Assembly (NCBI GenBank): GCA_938075415.1
Contig: CALJHC010000003.1
Coordinates: forward strand, 992,001-1,056,000
DNA from: an uncultured Rubripirellula sp.
Lineage (GTDB): Bacteria > Planctomycetota > Planctomycetia > Pirellulales > Pirellulaceae
Reading direction: 5' to 3'
DNA: 64,000 bases
The notes beneath the pieces are model-generated. The model had not been told where the DNA came from, did not search any database, and saw only the letters and a program-made list of their open reading frames with translations. A program made the translations under genes and the position numbers. Positions 9,110-18,875 of this stretch are shown in pieces (the first letter of the stretch is position 1; each line of letters opens with the position of its first letter).

Positions 9110-10507
9110 TCATTGGTTTGCGTGTTGATAAATCATGTTCATCATATCCGGGGATGGATCTCGTAACGTCATAACTTTCTCATCAAAACCATTGGCGTTT
9201 CGATCACGCACAATCACCACTACCTCACGTGCTTCGGATCCCCCTTTTTGCGTGATAACTTCCGAAATGGCTTGATTCGTCCCGGCCTGTGGCAGAAATA
9301 AAGTTTTCTGCTTCGCCTCAGCAGTCTCGTTTATCGTTGCTGTCCTTGTGTCTGCTGGACGCGTGGCAACCTCCATCGGCAACAGACCGATGCGTGCCAG
9401 TTGCCAACTAATTGATCCTGGCCCGGCGAAAATACCAACGTTGTTCTGGTAATCCGCTGAATTACAAACACCAATCAACCGGCCCTGTAAATCAAACAGA
9501 CCACCACCGCTTCTGCCATCGATTGGCGCACCATCAATTTCGAGGTTAGAAAGTCCAAGGTGTTGGTCATACTTATTAACACCCGTGATACGTGTGTCTC
9601 GACGACTTGGTGCAGCACCACGGTCACAACCAAAACTGAAAACAACTTCACCATTGCGTATTGTTTGATTGCCGCTCACCACCTCTACAGCCTTCACTGG
9701 AAAACCAGGCTTAATCGCCACCAAGGCAACGTCACGACCGTTGGCATCATAGTCAATCACTTTTCCTGATACCGTGTGAGATTGACCGGCATGAAATAAA
9801 TCGACGTCCACTCGGCCATTCACTCCAACTTCGCGAAACAAATGCCCGCAAGTGAAGATTAAAGCCTCATCACGTCGGCAATCAATTATTGTGCCCGTTC
9901 CAACGCTGTAACCCGTGGAATCATAAACCCGCATGCGAACCGTTGCGGCACGTGCCCGCTCAATAGCATCGGCCACCTGAACATTTGGCATCACTTCGGA
10001 ATGATTTGCATTAGGAATGCTTGTGACAGAAGCGTTTGCTGACGCAATATCTCCAGAATGGACACCCAGCCTTAGAGGCTGTACCAGTCCTCGAGAATCA
10101 ACCCCAGCAATATTCGATGCAAACTCTTGACGCTGGCCTTGAATCAGCTTGGAACCAGTAGGCACAAGAGGACCGTTGGAGCTGGATTTTAAAGCATTCT
10201 TCAAAGTCTCGATTCGTTGGGCACCGACTAACCTTGTTAGCTCTTTACCACTTGCGAGCACGATGAACGTTGGCGTCTTTCGAATTCCAAACCGACCAGC
10301 CAAGTGGGGTTCTTGCAGGACATCGATGTGTCGAATCGGTGTGCCTTGACTCTCAAGACTATCTAGAACTGGCTTCATTGTTCGACATGGAGTGCAATGC
10401 GGTGAAGTGAAATTCAGCAGCACCGTGTCAGTCGGCTCTGCCGAAGCACAGCGTGGAACGATGTGAAGCGTCACGACGAGACAAACAATGTAAGCAACAC
10501 TCTTCAC
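9110..10507 (-). CDS. Exported thioredoxin-trypsin-like serine protease fusion
   Basis: I start this at GTG 10507 (465 aa): GGAGG lies seven bases upstream, and the first residues then form a signal peptide (YIVCLVVTLHIVPRCASA). A thioredoxin-like domain follows (about 25-125) with the redox motif CTPC (Cys38, Cys41 in this numbering) and a TPTFIVL cis-Pro region. After a linker comes a trypsin-like protease domain with GHLF (His), GRDVAL (Asp) and DGRSGGGLF (Ser), so the triad looks complete. The chain ends in about 90 residues of unassigned sequence. The protein should be periplasmic or secreted. It could both cleave and reduce or isomerise substrate proteins, but that is inference. It stands alone on the minus strand. 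Confidence 0.85.
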   Translation of the reverse strand: MKSVAYIVCLVVTLHIVPRCASAEPTDTVLLNFTSPHCTPCRTMKPVLDSLESQGTPIRHIDVLQEPHLAGRFGIRKTPTFIVLASGKELTRLVGAQRIETLKNALKSSSNGPLVPTGSKLIQGQRQEFASNIAGVDSRGLVQPLRLGVHSGDIASANASVTSIPNANHSEVMPNVQVADAIERARAATVRMRVYDSTGYSVGTGTIIDCRRDEALIFTCGHLFREVGVNGRVDVDLFHAGQSHTVSGKVIDYDANGRDVALVAIKPGFPVKAVEVVSGNQTIRNGEVVFSFGCDRGAAPSRRDTRITGVNKYDQHLGLSNLEIDGAPIDGRSGGGLFDLQGRLIGVCNSADYQNNVGIFAGPGSISWQLARIGLLPMEVATRPADTRTATINETAEAKQKTLFLPQAGTNQAISEVITQKGGSEAREVVVIVRDRNANGFDEKVMTLRDPSPDMMNMIYQHANQ

Positions 10508-10955
10508 GTCACTTCCTCCATGAAACGACTGTGGTTTACAAATACTCAACTCACCATCAGCAGCTAGCCTCGGCATGCATCCCTTCAATAACTGCTAAAA
10601 CACTTCTCCACGTTGATTCCTCCCGATTCGCTTGCCAGAGAAATGTTCGCCCAAAAAGGGGATTCGGGACAAGGTCAAACACTTAGCTAACGAAGGACAA
10701 GTTGGATCTTTTCCGTCAAATATCCGTTTGTTGCGGTAAACATGCCAAATTGATTCATCCCGGCTGTCGCATATCCCTGTCGTCGTATCGATAAGGGATG
10801 ATTACAATTCGTTTTTACCCAACGTCAAACGTTGTCTGAATCGTGAAACCACACCGAACGCAGTGATTCAGAAGCATCAGCGACAACTTGAAAATCACAA
10901 AACGAACCGCAACGAGCCTTTGTTTGCCCGTTAGCCACCGACATTACACAGCAGC
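10508..10955. promoter_or_regulatory. Divergent promoter region for protease fusion and metG
   Basis: This 448-base gap lies between the thioredoxin-trypsin start (minus) and the metG start (plus). I looked for a T-box or SAM riboswitch ahead of metG and saw no convincing structure or T-box sequence. Short open frames here do not look like proteins. The GGAGG Shine-Dalgarno for the minus gene lies at 10515-10519. Confidence 0.4.
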
Positions 10956-12992
10956 ATGCAACGTAAAATCCTCGTTACCAGCGCTCTTCCCTATGCCAAT
11001 GGTCCAATTCATATTGGCCATTTGGTGGAATACATTCAGACGGACATATGGGTTCGCTTTCAAAAACTACGTGGAAATAAATGCCTTTATCTCTGTGCCG
11101 ATGATACGCACGGCACAGCGATTATGATCCGAGCCAAAAAAGAAGGTCGAAGTGAGGAGGATCTTATCGCGTCGATGAGTGAATCCCATCAAAAAGATTT
11201 TGCAGGTTTCGGCATTGAATTTGATCACTATGGAAGTACCAATTCAGATGAAAACAGAAAACTCTGCGGTCAATTCTGGCAGTCCCTCCGCGACGCCGAC
11301 CTGATCACAGAACGCTCAATCGAGCAATTGTATGATCCTGAGGCGAATACATTCTTGGCTGATCGATTCGTTCGAGGAACTTGCCCAAAGTGTGGATTGT
11401 TGGACCAAGCAGGAGACAATTGCAATTGTGGTCATACTTATAGCCCAACAGAATTAATCGACCCCAAGAGCACCCTCAGCGGTGCCACGCCAGTCTTAAA
11501 AAATGCGAAACACCTTTTTGTTGAATTGGAACAACTTCGAGGTTTCCTCACTCAGTGGGTGGATAGCGAAGACAGCTTGCAAACCGAAGTAGCTAATTAC
11601 CTGAAGGGTCACTTCCTCGGTGACGAACTGCGGGACTGGGACGTTAGCAGACCTTCACCCTATTTTGGATTTGAAATACCGGACGCTCCTGGCAACTATT
11701 GGTATGTCTGGTTTGACGCACCCATTGGCTACATCGCGACTACGGAACAATGGTGCAAGGCAAATAACCAAACACTGGATGATTGGTGGAAAAATAAGGA
11801 TTGCGAAATCCATCACTTCATCGGTAAAGACATCACCTACTTCCATACCTTGTTTTGGCCGGGGATGCTGAAAACAGCAGGTTACTCCTTGCCAAAGAAG
11901 GTGCACATTCACGGATTCTTGACCGTGAATGGCGAAAAGATGTCCAAAAGCAAGGGAACATTCATCGCCGCGGAAACTTATCTCAATCAAACCAATCCAT
12001 CGTACCTTCGTTATTTTTATGCATCAAAACTGTCGCAACGTGTTGAGGACATTGATCTTGGGATTGAAGAATTTGCCAGGAAGGTCAATACGGATCTCGT
12101 AGGTAAGGTAGTCAATCTCGCCAGTCGCGTCGGGAAATTTGCCAAGCAAACGGGACTCGCGGAAGTCTATCCCGACGATGGAGGATTATTTGAAAACGCA
12201 GTGGCAGCGGGTGATGAAATTGCTTCCGCTTATGAGACATGTGATTACGCACGAGCAATTCGTCGCATCATGGAATTAGCAGATGCCGCTAACCCTTTTG
12301 TGGAGCATGCTAAGCCTTGGGAAATGAAAAAAGACCCCGACCGACAGGATGAATTGCGAGATGTTTGCACAGTCGCTTTGAACTTATTTAGACAACTAAC
12401 TATTTACCTTTCACCTGTTCTCCCAGATTTAGCCACTCAGTGCTCTGAGTGGCTCGACGAACCAATCAAATCTTGGGAGCAAAGCCGTACCCCCTTACTC
12501 GGGACACAAGTAGGAGCCTTTCGCAGAATGCTTGACCGAGTTCAGATCGAGGATCTAGAGAAAATGATTGAAGATAGTAAAGCTGAATCCGATGAAACCA
12601 CTTCTGATGTTGCAAAGCAATTCCAAGATAGTGATCAACCACTCAAAGATGAACCACTGGCCGATGAAATCGGCATTGAAGATTTTGCGAAGGTTGATCT
12701 TCGAGTAGCGAGAGTTATCTCTGCGGAACATGTACCAGATGCCAATAAATTACTAAAACTCGAGTTGAGTCTTGGTGGAGATGAGACGAGGCAGGTCTTT
12801 GCAGGAATCAAGGCTGCGTACGAACCCGAAAAACTGGTCGGCCGACTCGTCGTTATGGTTGCCAATCTGAAGCCCCGTAAAATGCGTTTCGGGTTGAGTG
12901 AAGGAATGGTGACCGCTGCCGGTCCCGGTGGCGAAGATGTCTTCATCTTGGGAATCGACGAAGGTGCAAAGCCTGGTCAACGAGTCCACTAG
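10956..12992 (+). CDS. metG: Methionine-tRNA ligase
   Basis: This enzyme charges tRNA-Met with methionine in the cytoplasm. The class I signatures are clear: [12 protein letters not shown] (residues 13-24, the HIGH region) and KMSKSKG near residue 328. A zinc-binding insert has CPKCG and CNCG (about 143-160). The C-terminal 100 residues (from about 577, [12 protein letters not shown]) are the EMAP-II/Trbp111-like tRNA-binding domain, fused as in many bacteria. At 678 aa it is full length. The ATG at 10956 puts the HIGH motif at the usual distance. An acidic low-complexity linker (EESKAES-type) joins the anticodon-binding and C-terminal domains. The next gene follows within 40 bases. Confidence 0.96.
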   Translation: MQRKILVTSALPYANGPIHIGHLVEYIQTDIWVRFQKLRGNKCLYLCADDTHGTAIMIRAKKEGRSEEDLIASMSESHQKDFAGFGIEFDHYGSTNSDENRKLCGQFWQSLRDADLITERSIEQLYDPEANTFLADRFVRGTCPKCGLLDQAGDNCNCGHTYSPTELIDPKSTLSGATPVLKNAKHLFVELEQLRGFLTQWVDSEDSLQTEVANYLKGHFLGDELRDWDVSRPSPYFGFEIPDAPGNYWYVWFDAPIGYIATTEQWCKANNQTLDDWWKNKDCEIHHFIGKDITYFHTLFWPGMLKTAGYSLPKKVHIHGFLTVNGEKMSKSKGTFIAAETYLNQTNPSYLRYFYASKLSQRVEDIDLGIEEFARKVNTDLVGKVVNLASRVGKFAKQTGLAEVYPDDGGLFENAVAAGDEIASAYETCDYARAIRRIMELADAANPFVEHAKPWEMKKDPDRQDELRDVCTVALNLFRQLTIYLSPVLPDLATQCSEWLDEPIKSWEQSRTPLLGTQVGAFRRMLDRVQIEDLEKMIEDSKAESDETTSDVAKQFQDSDQPLKDEPLADEIGIEDFAKVDLRVARVISAEHVPDANKLLKLELSLGGDETRQVFAGIKAAYEPEKLVGRLVVMVANLKPRKMRFGLSEGMVTAAGPGGEDVFILGIDEGAKPGQRVH

Positions 12993-13028
12993 GGAAACGA
13001 TGCGGAAACACCAGATGTGGGTGCAATC

Positions 13029-13832
13029 ATGTCCCTTAAACTACGACAAGCGATTCTGGACCGAATAGTATTGCGGCCCACACGCGTACCCATCGAGGCA
13101 CAGCATCTTGAGAAAGAGACGCTGTTACTGAATGGCAAGCGAGTGGAGTGTTTTGTTCAGAGGAATTTTCCATCCAGTGAAAAACCTGAATTGCTTGTGG
13201 TGAAGTTTCCCGGAACTGCTGGTCGAGCCGAGCGATCAACAGGATTTCCCATTCATGCACTGCCTGAGAAACGAGTAGAAGTTTGGACATGGAACCCGCC
13301 GGGATACGGTGGAAGCGAAGGACGAGCAAAATTAAACACGATTGCTGACACAGCGCTCGAACTATGGAAAGAACTCACTTTAAAATTCAAAAGTCGCTCG
13401 CCGATTTTTTGGCTGGTCGGTAATAGTCTCGGTTGTCTCAGTGCCCTGCACATTGCAGCTTCGAACCAATCTCACGAAAAGGTCCACGGACTTATCCTAC
13501 GCAATCCGCCGCCATTGATACCGGTCGTCAATGCAGTCGCAAGCCATTATCCATTCAGCTCACTTGTACGTCCGATCGCCAACAGTCTTTGTGATGCCAT
13601 GAATGCGATGGTGACCGCGCCGCGTTGCCAATCGCCCGCTCTTTTTTTCCAGTCAGAGCTAGACACATTAGTCGAGCTGCCCCTGCAAGATCAAATTGTG
13701 AATGCCTATGCTGGCGATCACCATAAAATTATTTTCGATGGGATAGGGCACAATGACGCAACAACATCGGCCCACCAACAATCGATCGCTGAAGGTGTCG
13801 CGTGGCTCATGTCCAAAACCGAATTAAACTGA
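13029..13832 (+). CDS. Alpha/beta hydrolase
   Basis: This 267-aa protein has the alpha/beta-hydrolase fold with a full triad: nucleophile elbow GNSLGC (Ser near residue 133), acid in SELDTL (near 211) and histidine in GIGHND (near 239). The oxyanion region is likely FPGTAG. The substrate is unknown; related planctomycete proteins are called serine aminopeptidase-like or BAAT-like hydrolases. I start at ATG 13029 rather than GTG 13017, as the extra residues GAI add nothing, though neither has a strong Shine-Dalgarno. It lies 36 bases after metG and 12 bases before a GNAT gene, so the three may be cotranscribed. Confidence 0.82.
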   Translation: MSLKLRQAILDRIVLRPTRVPIEAQHLEKETLLLNGKRVECFVQRNFPSSEKPELLVVKFPGTAGRAERSTGFPIHALPEKRVEVWTWNPPGYGGSEGRAKLNTIADTALELWKELTLKFKSRSPIFWLVGNSLGCLSALHIAASNQSHEKVHGLILRNPPPLIPVVNAVASHYPFSSLVRPIANSLCDAMNAMVTAPRCQSPALFFQSELDTLVELPLQDQIVNAYAGDHHKIIFDGIGHNDATTSAHQQSIAEGVAWLMSKTELN

Positions 13833-13844
13833 TTGCATCGCCCG

Positions 13845-14360
13845 ATGAAACAATCTCCAAATAACCGAACAGATTCATCTCACTGCCGAACCGCAGAACC
13901 AAAAGATGTGCCAAGCATCTGCCGAATCTACAACGCTCATATTGACCTTGGAGGAGCAACCTTCGAAACAGAACACTGGGATCCGCAAGCGATACAAGAA
14001 AAACTGCAAGCCGTCACCACTGACTACTGGTTTGTCATGGAAGCGGATTCCCAAGTCGTTGGCTGGTCAGCAGCAAGATCCTACAGCCAACGTTATGGCT
14101 ATCGACTCACGCGTGAAGTCGCGGTGTACCTTGATCCCGGCTTCATTGGCCTTGGATATGGCCGCGAGTTGATGAAACGACTAGAAACAATTTGCAGAAG
14201 ACACAAGATTCATCACCTTGTGTCACGAATCATCGCCAGCAATCAAGCCAGCTTGCAATTTCATGATCAAATCGGTTACGAACTTGTAGGAGTTCAAAAA
14301 GAAATAGGAAGTTTGAACAACCAATGGCAAGATGTCGCCATCCTTCAAAAACTGATTTAG
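13845..14360 (+). CDS. GNAT family N-acetyltransferase (PAT-like)
   Basis: The 171-aa product is a GNAT acetyltransferase of the phosphinothricin/methionine-sulfoximine acetyltransferase type: N-terminal CRTAEPKDVPSICRIYNAH with the GATFE element, then the acetyl-CoA motif A in VAVYLDPGFIGLGYGRELM, and a C-terminal YELVGVQKEIG strand. Such enzymes acetylate amino groups of amino-acid analogues or small amines. The ATG at 13845 is preferred to TTG 13833. It follows the alpha/beta hydrolase by 12 bases and converges on the pseudo-HtrA gene. Exact substrate cannot be stated. Confidence 0.85.
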   Translation: MKQSPNNRTDSSHCRTAEPKDVPSICRIYNAHIDLGGATFETEHWDPQAIQEKLQAVTTDYWFVMEADSQVVGWSAARSYSQRYGYRLTREVAVYLDPGFIGLGYGRELMKRLETICRRHKIHHLVSRIIASNQASLQFHDQIGYELVGVQKEIGSLNNQWQDVAILQKLI

Positions 14361-14404
14361 CGGCAGAAACCTTGACCAATTCAATCCGTCACTTCCCTGC
14401 CCTG

Positions 14405-15415
14405 CTACGGCTTGGATTGTGCTCTTGCCTCCTCCAGCATCGCAAGCATTTCAGGAAGGATTAATGCAGAGGGAAGCATGTAGCTAACCACCCTTCCGGC
14501 GCGGGCGATATTGATACCGATGACTCTACCATTGGTGTCAATGACGGGGCCACCGCACTCATCTGGATCCAATACCGTGTCGTGTTGAATCACTTGATCA
14601 AAACCACTTAAACGTAGATTACGTGGACCATTAACCTTCGAATCGCTGGGTGATTCTCGAAGCATTCCAATATCTCGAATCTGGGCGTTCAAATCGATCG
14701 AATCGAACTCGCTTAAATCATTTGGTCTCAATATTGTCAGTCGAACACTTTCACCCGGGTACATTCCTCGAAGCCGATTGATTACTTCAACACGACTTTT
14801 CTCTTCTTCTCCATTGATTGCCACAATACGATCACCAGGACTAACGCCAGCCAGTGCTGCACCACTATCGGGCAACACTAACTGCACCAAGGCACGCCCT
14901 TTGGCATCATCCTCCAGCATCACACCTAACCGTCCCTGATGCTCTATCGGTCTTTCTTTTACACCAACCACTCCAAGTCCAATGGGTCGACCGGTTCGGC
15001 CGACGGTAATTAAAAAACTTGCAATTTCTGGGGATTGAGGCTCAAACCTCAATGGCGAAAAGGATATCTCTGAATCAACGCGTAATAACGCCAAATCATT
15101 ACGCCGTCGAACCGCTGCAACGCGAGCAGGAAACAGGCGGCCATCATCTAGTCGAACACGGATGGGATCGCTCGTCAGTTCACTACGTTTGGTAATCACG
15201 TAACCATCTGCAGAAACAACAGTCCCAAGTGAAACGGGGCTACCACCACACAACACCTGCACCACTGATTCCTGTACTTGTTCACCAAGCGTCCGAAAGA
15301 GATCAAGGACCTCTGCACTATCGCGTCGCTCGTCTGCCGATACTACCGAACCAAACGCCAGCGGTAAGCAAGTTACAACAACTGCAAAACACCGAATCCC
15401 AATGAACATGATCAT
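14405..15415 (-). CDS. HtrA-like pseudoprotease with PDZ inserted in the protease fold
   Basis: The 336-aa protein has a signal peptide (about 1-27, ending SVVSADE). Residues 45-140 resemble the first half of a DegP/HtrA protease barrel, but in GYVITKRSEL the catalytic histidine position holds Ser78; the aspartate is kept (RRNDLALLRV, Asp107). A PDZ domain follows at about 160-230 (GRLGVMLEDD ... GVSPGDRIVAINGEE). Only after it comes the second barrel piece with DECGGPVID, in which the catalytic serine is Cys287. The PDZ thus appears to sit inside the protease fold, and the triad is broken at two positions. It is probably a chaperone, binder or regulator rather than a protease. It lies 49 bases downstream of an HtrA-like gene with an intact triad. 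Confidence 0.8.
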   Translation of the reverse strand: MIMFIGIRCFAVVVTCLPLAFGSVVSADERRDSAEVLDLFRTLGEQVQESVVQVLCGGSPVSLGTVVSADGYVITKRSELTSDPIRVRLDDGRLFPARVAAVRRRNDLALLRVDSEISFSPLRFEPQSPEIASFLITVGRTGRPIGLGVVGVKERPIEHQGRLGVMLEDDAKGRALVQLVLPDSGAALAGVSPGDRIVAINGEEEKSRVEVINRLRGMYPGESVRLTILRPNDLSEFDSIDLNAQIRDIGMLRESPSDSKVNGPRNLRLSGFDQVIQHDTVLDPDECGGPVIDTNGRVIGINIARAGRVVSYMLPSALILPEMLAMLEEARAQSKP

Positions 15416-15464
15416 ACCGTTAAAAAAAATCGTTTTCGAAGCAATAAATCAATGGGGTCATTAA

Positions 15465-16688
15465 TCACGATTCACCGGCGCGACCAATTTCGACAACAAT
15501 GACACGAGTCCTGCCGTCCCGATTGATCAACATCCGAACCCTTTCGCCCGGCATTGTATCTGCCACTGCTTGCTGAAGTGATTTAAAATCTGTGAGCAGT
15601 TTGCTACCGAATTCTTCAATGACATCTCCGACTTTTAAACCGGCCTCATCAGCCGGCGAACCACTCCTCACAACCTCAATCAACGCTTTCTCCGCTGAGG
15701 GACTTCCTCTCACGCCGAGAACGGGCTTGAAACCTGGCAGGAACCCCCACGAAACACTCTGCTGCATGCGTTCCCAGGATTCTGCATAGTGATTAATGGG
15801 CACGTGTAGATTGTCAGCGACGTCATTACCGATTCGACTATGGACTGCGATCAGTTCACCAGCAAGGTTGAACAGTGGTCCACCACTGTCTCCACCAATT
15901 AACGCGCAGTCAGTGACGATTGCTAAGTCGCGAACCGCTAAAATTCTTCCAACGCGGGTTACCGGACCTCGTTTGTCGTCATAACCTCCCGGATGCCCCA
16001 TCGCGATGCACCACATACCGGGCCTCAAGCTATCGCTGGTACCGAGAGTTGCATGCGGCCAAGGGTTACCATCATTCTGATCCGGTTCAATTTTCATTAA
16101 ACCAGCATCAACATTTCGATTCATTCCCAACGACTTTGCCTTGACGATACGACCATCAGCCAAAAACAATTCTGCATTCATCCCTGGTCGCATTGCGACA
16201 TGGGCTGCGGTTAACACATAGCCACTGCCGGTGATAATGACGCCACAGCCTTTGGCGACACCGAGTTGCACACCGACGGTGCAACCAGACACCGATGCAG
16301 CGACAACCTGCTGCTGAACCTCCAAAGCCCGCAACATTTCGATTGAATCAGGAACGCCGCCCTGACTGAGAAGCGGCAGGAGTTTATCCGCCACATCGTG
16401 TCGGGTGCCCTTATCCCCAGACTTTTCTATTTCAGCCTGGACACTCGATTGACTAGAAAGCTCCTGACTAGAAAGCTTCTCAGCACTCTTTTGAATTTTT
16501 CGCGATTCAGAAGATTTAGTCCTCTGACTAAAAACGGTCGGAACTGGACCAGCAAACAACCATAGAATCACGGCCCAACCGGTAAGTCCGGCGACCAACG
16601 ATCCTCGGCGTCCTCGCCTAGGGCAGCACCCCAATCGATGCCGCTTTATTATTTGATATCTAAAGCTCACTAGCAGTACCCCGAACAA
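15465..16688 (-). CDS. HtrA/DegP-like serine protease with PDZ domain
   Basis: This 407-aa protein carries a membrane anchor or uncleaved signal near residues 31-54 after a basic N-terminus, a Ser/Gln/Lys-rich linker to about 100, a trypsin-like S1C domain (about 125-300) and one PDZ domain (about 310-400). The catalytic triad is complete: His163 in LTAAHVAM, Asp194 in NVDAGLMKI, Ser268 in GGDSGGPLF. It should cleave misfolded envelope proteins in the periplasm. It is the first gene of a two-gene unit whose second member is a related protein with a broken triad. The ORF start at 16688 is not certain; a shorter form could begin nearer the anchor. Confidence 0.88.
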   Translation of the reverse strand: MFGVLLVSFRYQIIKRHRLGCCPRRGRRGSLVAGLTGWAVILWLFAGPVPTVFSQRTKSSESRKIQKSAEKLSSQELSSQSSVQAEIEKSGDKGTRHDVADKLLPLLSQGGVPDSIEMLRALEVQQQVVAASVSGCTVGVQLGVAKGCGVIITGSGYVLTAAHVAMRPGMNAELFLADGRIVKAKSLGMNRNVDAGLMKIEPDQNDGNPWPHATLGTSDSLRPGMWCIAMGHPGGYDDKRGPVTRVGRILAVRDLAIVTDCALIGGDSGGPLFNLAGELIAVHSRIGNDVADNLHVPINHYAESWERMQQSVSWGFLPGFKPVLGVRGSPSAEKALIEVVRSGSPADEAGLKVGDVIEEFGSKLLTDFKSLQQAVADTMPGERVRMLINRDGRTRVIVVEIGRAGES

Positions 16689-16752
16689 TTTCCCGATCGA
16701 GTGGAATCAACACCACTACATTGTACTCACGATTCTAGGGATAGGAGAAATG

Positions 16753-17640
16753 ATGAATCAATCCACGAGCATTGTCACCAGTACCGAAAAACAAAGAATC
16801 CTGATTTTTGGCTGCGGCTACCTTGGACGTGTCGTTGCAAAACAGGCAATCGCATCAGGTGATCACGTCACGGGCACAACTCGAAGTGAAAAAAACAGAG
16901 AAACTTTGAGGAAAATAGGGATCGAACCAATCGTTGCGGATTGGACGGATCGACGAACGCTGTCCTCCATCGACACTTTTTCGACCGTCGTTGTCTCCGT
17001 AAGCAACGATCCGAGTCAACGAAAGCCCCCGTGGGAAAGCCTCGTTAACGGATTAGGAAACTTACTCTCGGCGATTAACCAAACCACCAGAGTCATCTAC
17101 ATCAGCACAACAGGCGTGTACCACCAGAAGGGTGGAATCTGGGTTGATGAAACCTCACCAGCGCATCCCAACCGGCCAAGCGCCAAAGCTCATCTTCAAG
17201 CGGAAGGTTTGCTCCGTCGCCAGAGATCAAACTCCCCTTGGTCAATCTTGAGACTAGCCGGTATTTATGGTCCACAACGCGTTCCTCGATGTGATCAGAT
17301 TCGACTTGGAAATCCAATTCATGCCGATCCCAGCAGTTACCTCAATTTGATTCATGTGGAAGACGCCGCCTCTGCCGCGTTAGCCGCCTCAAAAAGAGAC
17401 GCTCAGGATGTTTACCTTGTTTCCGATGATCAGCCCGCATTGAGAGCTGACTACTACGCCCACATTGCACAACAAATCAGCGCACCACCGCCAAAATTCG
17501 CAAGCAAACAAGAGGTGGGCAACCACACCATCAGATCTGACAGCAATAAACGGGTGTGGAATCGCAGAATGAAGAAAGAGCTATTGCCAAAATTAAAATA
17601 CCCCACTCACCGAGAGGGTTTATCGAAGCTTTTGAAATAA
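16753..17640 (+). CDS. NAD(P)-dependent epimerase/dehydratase (extended SDR, YeeZ-like)
   Basis: The protein (295 aa) opens with the Rossmann motif ILIFGCGYLGRVVAKQA, in which GCGYLG binds the dinucleotide. STTGVYHQKGG gives the active-site Ser and Tyr (YxxxK relaxed to Tyr with no lysine four residues on), as in the atypical YeeZ-type SDRs. LRLAGIYGP and LNLIHVEDAA are also family signatures. The role is unknown; it is likely a sugar-nucleotide or cell-wall oxidoreductase. AGGAG at 16743-16747 fits ATG 16753 better than ATG 16750. It shares a 60-base divergent promoter region with the HtrA pair. Confidence 0.82.
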   Translation: MNQSTSIVTSTEKQRILIFGCGYLGRVVAKQAIASGDHVTGTTRSEKNRETLRKIGIEPIVADWTDRRTLSSIDTFSTVVVSVSNDPSQRKPPWESLVNGLGNLLSAINQTTRVIYISTTGVYHQKGGIWVDETSPAHPNRPSAKAHLQAEGLLRRQRSNSPWSILRLAGIYGPQRVPRCDQIRLGNPIHADPSSYLNLIHVEDAASAALAASKRDAQDVYLVSDDQPALRADYYAHIAQQISAPPPKFASKQEVGNHTIRSDSNKRVWNRRMKKELLPKLKYPTHREGLSKLLK

Positions 17641-17796
17641 AGTGCTGAAACAGTCATTCATCGACTCTTGCGATTAAACCCAAACTACAATTAAAGCCAA
17701 AGTAACTGGGCTGGAAATCCAGCGGCGGGGTTTTCGATTGATCCCTTGTATTTCTACAATGGGATCTTACTCATACCCCCTTGGTCTGCTCTCATC

Positions 17797-18591
17797 ATGT
17801 TAAATCGAAAAACTATCTTTCCAGGCGTGATCGAGCTCAATTTTCAGGCAGGTGAAGTCCTCGGATGCAATGTCTATCTTGTTTTTGATTCAAACGAGTG
17901 GGTCCTGATTGATATTGGTTACGAGGAAACCGTAGACGATTTCATTGAAATCATCCGTCAACTCGATTTCCCTCTCTCCCGTTGCAAGACTTTGGTCGCC
18001 ACGCATGCAGATGTTGACCATATTCAAGGCCTCGCGCAAGCAAAACAAACGCTGAAAACGACGGTAACGTGTCATCCAAATGCCGTTGATGCGCTTCAGT
18101 CTGGCGACACCCTGCGGACGATGGCTGAGATCACGGCACAAAATCTACGCCTTCCAATGCCCCCAGTCCAAGTTGACCATCAGGTTCAAGATGGAGACAT
18201 CATCAAGGTTGGTGACATCGAAATCGAGGTGTGGCACACCCCAGGGCACACAGATAGCCAACTCTCGTTCCGAATCGGTGATGCACTACTCAGTGGCGAT
18301 AACATTTATCGGGATGGCTGCATCGGCGCGATTGATGCTCACCACGGTAGTGATATTAAAGCTTTCATTCGATCTTTGGAAAGAATTCGTGACAGTGAGA
18401 TTAAATGGCTAGCCCCAAGCCACGGGCCGATTTTCAAGAATGAGCCCCAACTGCTCAACAACACGATTGAAAGATTGAAGGGCTATCTAAAAATGGCAGA
18501 TTTCGGAACTCTGGCTGAGAGCTGGCCGCTGATGGATCAATGGGAAGAAGAGGTGGCGCAGGGCAGGCTACCAGAAGGCCTCAACAGCTAA
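17797..18591 (+). CDS. MBL-fold metallo-hydrolase
   Basis: This 264-aa protein belongs to the metallo-beta-lactamase fold. The metal motif is THADVDH (near residue 69, with the first HxH as H-A-D), then HTPGHTDSQ near 147, GDNIYRDG near 168 and a final SHGPIF. These residues bind two metal ions. Family members include glyoxalase II, lactonases and nucleases; the substrate here is unknown. I start at ATG 17797; the longer frame from TTG 17746 adds 17 residues lacking similarity to the fold. It lies 156 bases after the SDR gene with no clear operon link. Confidence 0.85.
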   Translation: MLNRKTIFPGVIELNFQAGEVLGCNVYLVFDSNEWVLIDIGYEETVDDFIEIIRQLDFPLSRCKTLVATHADVDHIQGLAQAKQTLKTTVTCHPNAVDALQSGDTLRTMAEITAQNLRLPMPPVQVDHQVQDGDIIKVGDIEIEVWHTPGHTDSQLSFRIGDALLSGDNIYRDGCIGAIDAHHGSDIKAFIRSLERIRDSEIKWLAPSHGPIFKNEPQLLNNTIERLKGYLKMADFGTLAESWPLMDQWEEEVAQGRLPEGLNS

Positions 18592-18875
18592 AAAATGGCT
18601 AGTCCTCCGATAAGTATCTGTTTGGATCCCCCGACCCTTCCAAGTCTTTGCCAGAACATCCCGACGCTCTTCAGATGATCAAATCAGGCAAATCCACAAC
18701 AACAGCCCTTGATGACCGCAAAAGTCATTAATGAGTGCCGTCGGAGAGCCCATCTAACCGCTAATCTGATTAGATTATGTCGTAGAGTCTTCTTTAATGC
18801 CGAAAGGAGATTAGCAGTCCCTAGCTCCTGACTACCCGACCAGCCAATCTCCACTAAAGCAACTGAGTGACCGGC
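18592..18875. promoter_or_regulatory. Leader region of the amino-sugar operon
   Basis: These 284 bases precede the ROK kinase and NagB-LmbE genes and should hold their promoter. The clearest element is the inverted repeat at 18762-18777, listed separately. No gene or riboswitch was recognised. Confidence 0.4.
18762..18777. promoter_or_regulatory. Inverted repeat, candidate operator
   Basis: TAATCT-GATT-AGATTA is a perfect 6-bp inverted repeat with a 4-base spacer, about 100 bases upstream of the ROK kinase start. Its size suits a dimeric repressor such as those of the NagC/ROK or GntR types. Binding is inference; the AT-rich sequence could also be part of a promoter. Confidence 0.35.

Noticed and set aside
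10589-10955. Possible T-box or SAM riboswitch ahead of metG
   Set aside because: No T-box consensus, no SAM-riboswitch core and no terminator hairpin were seen.
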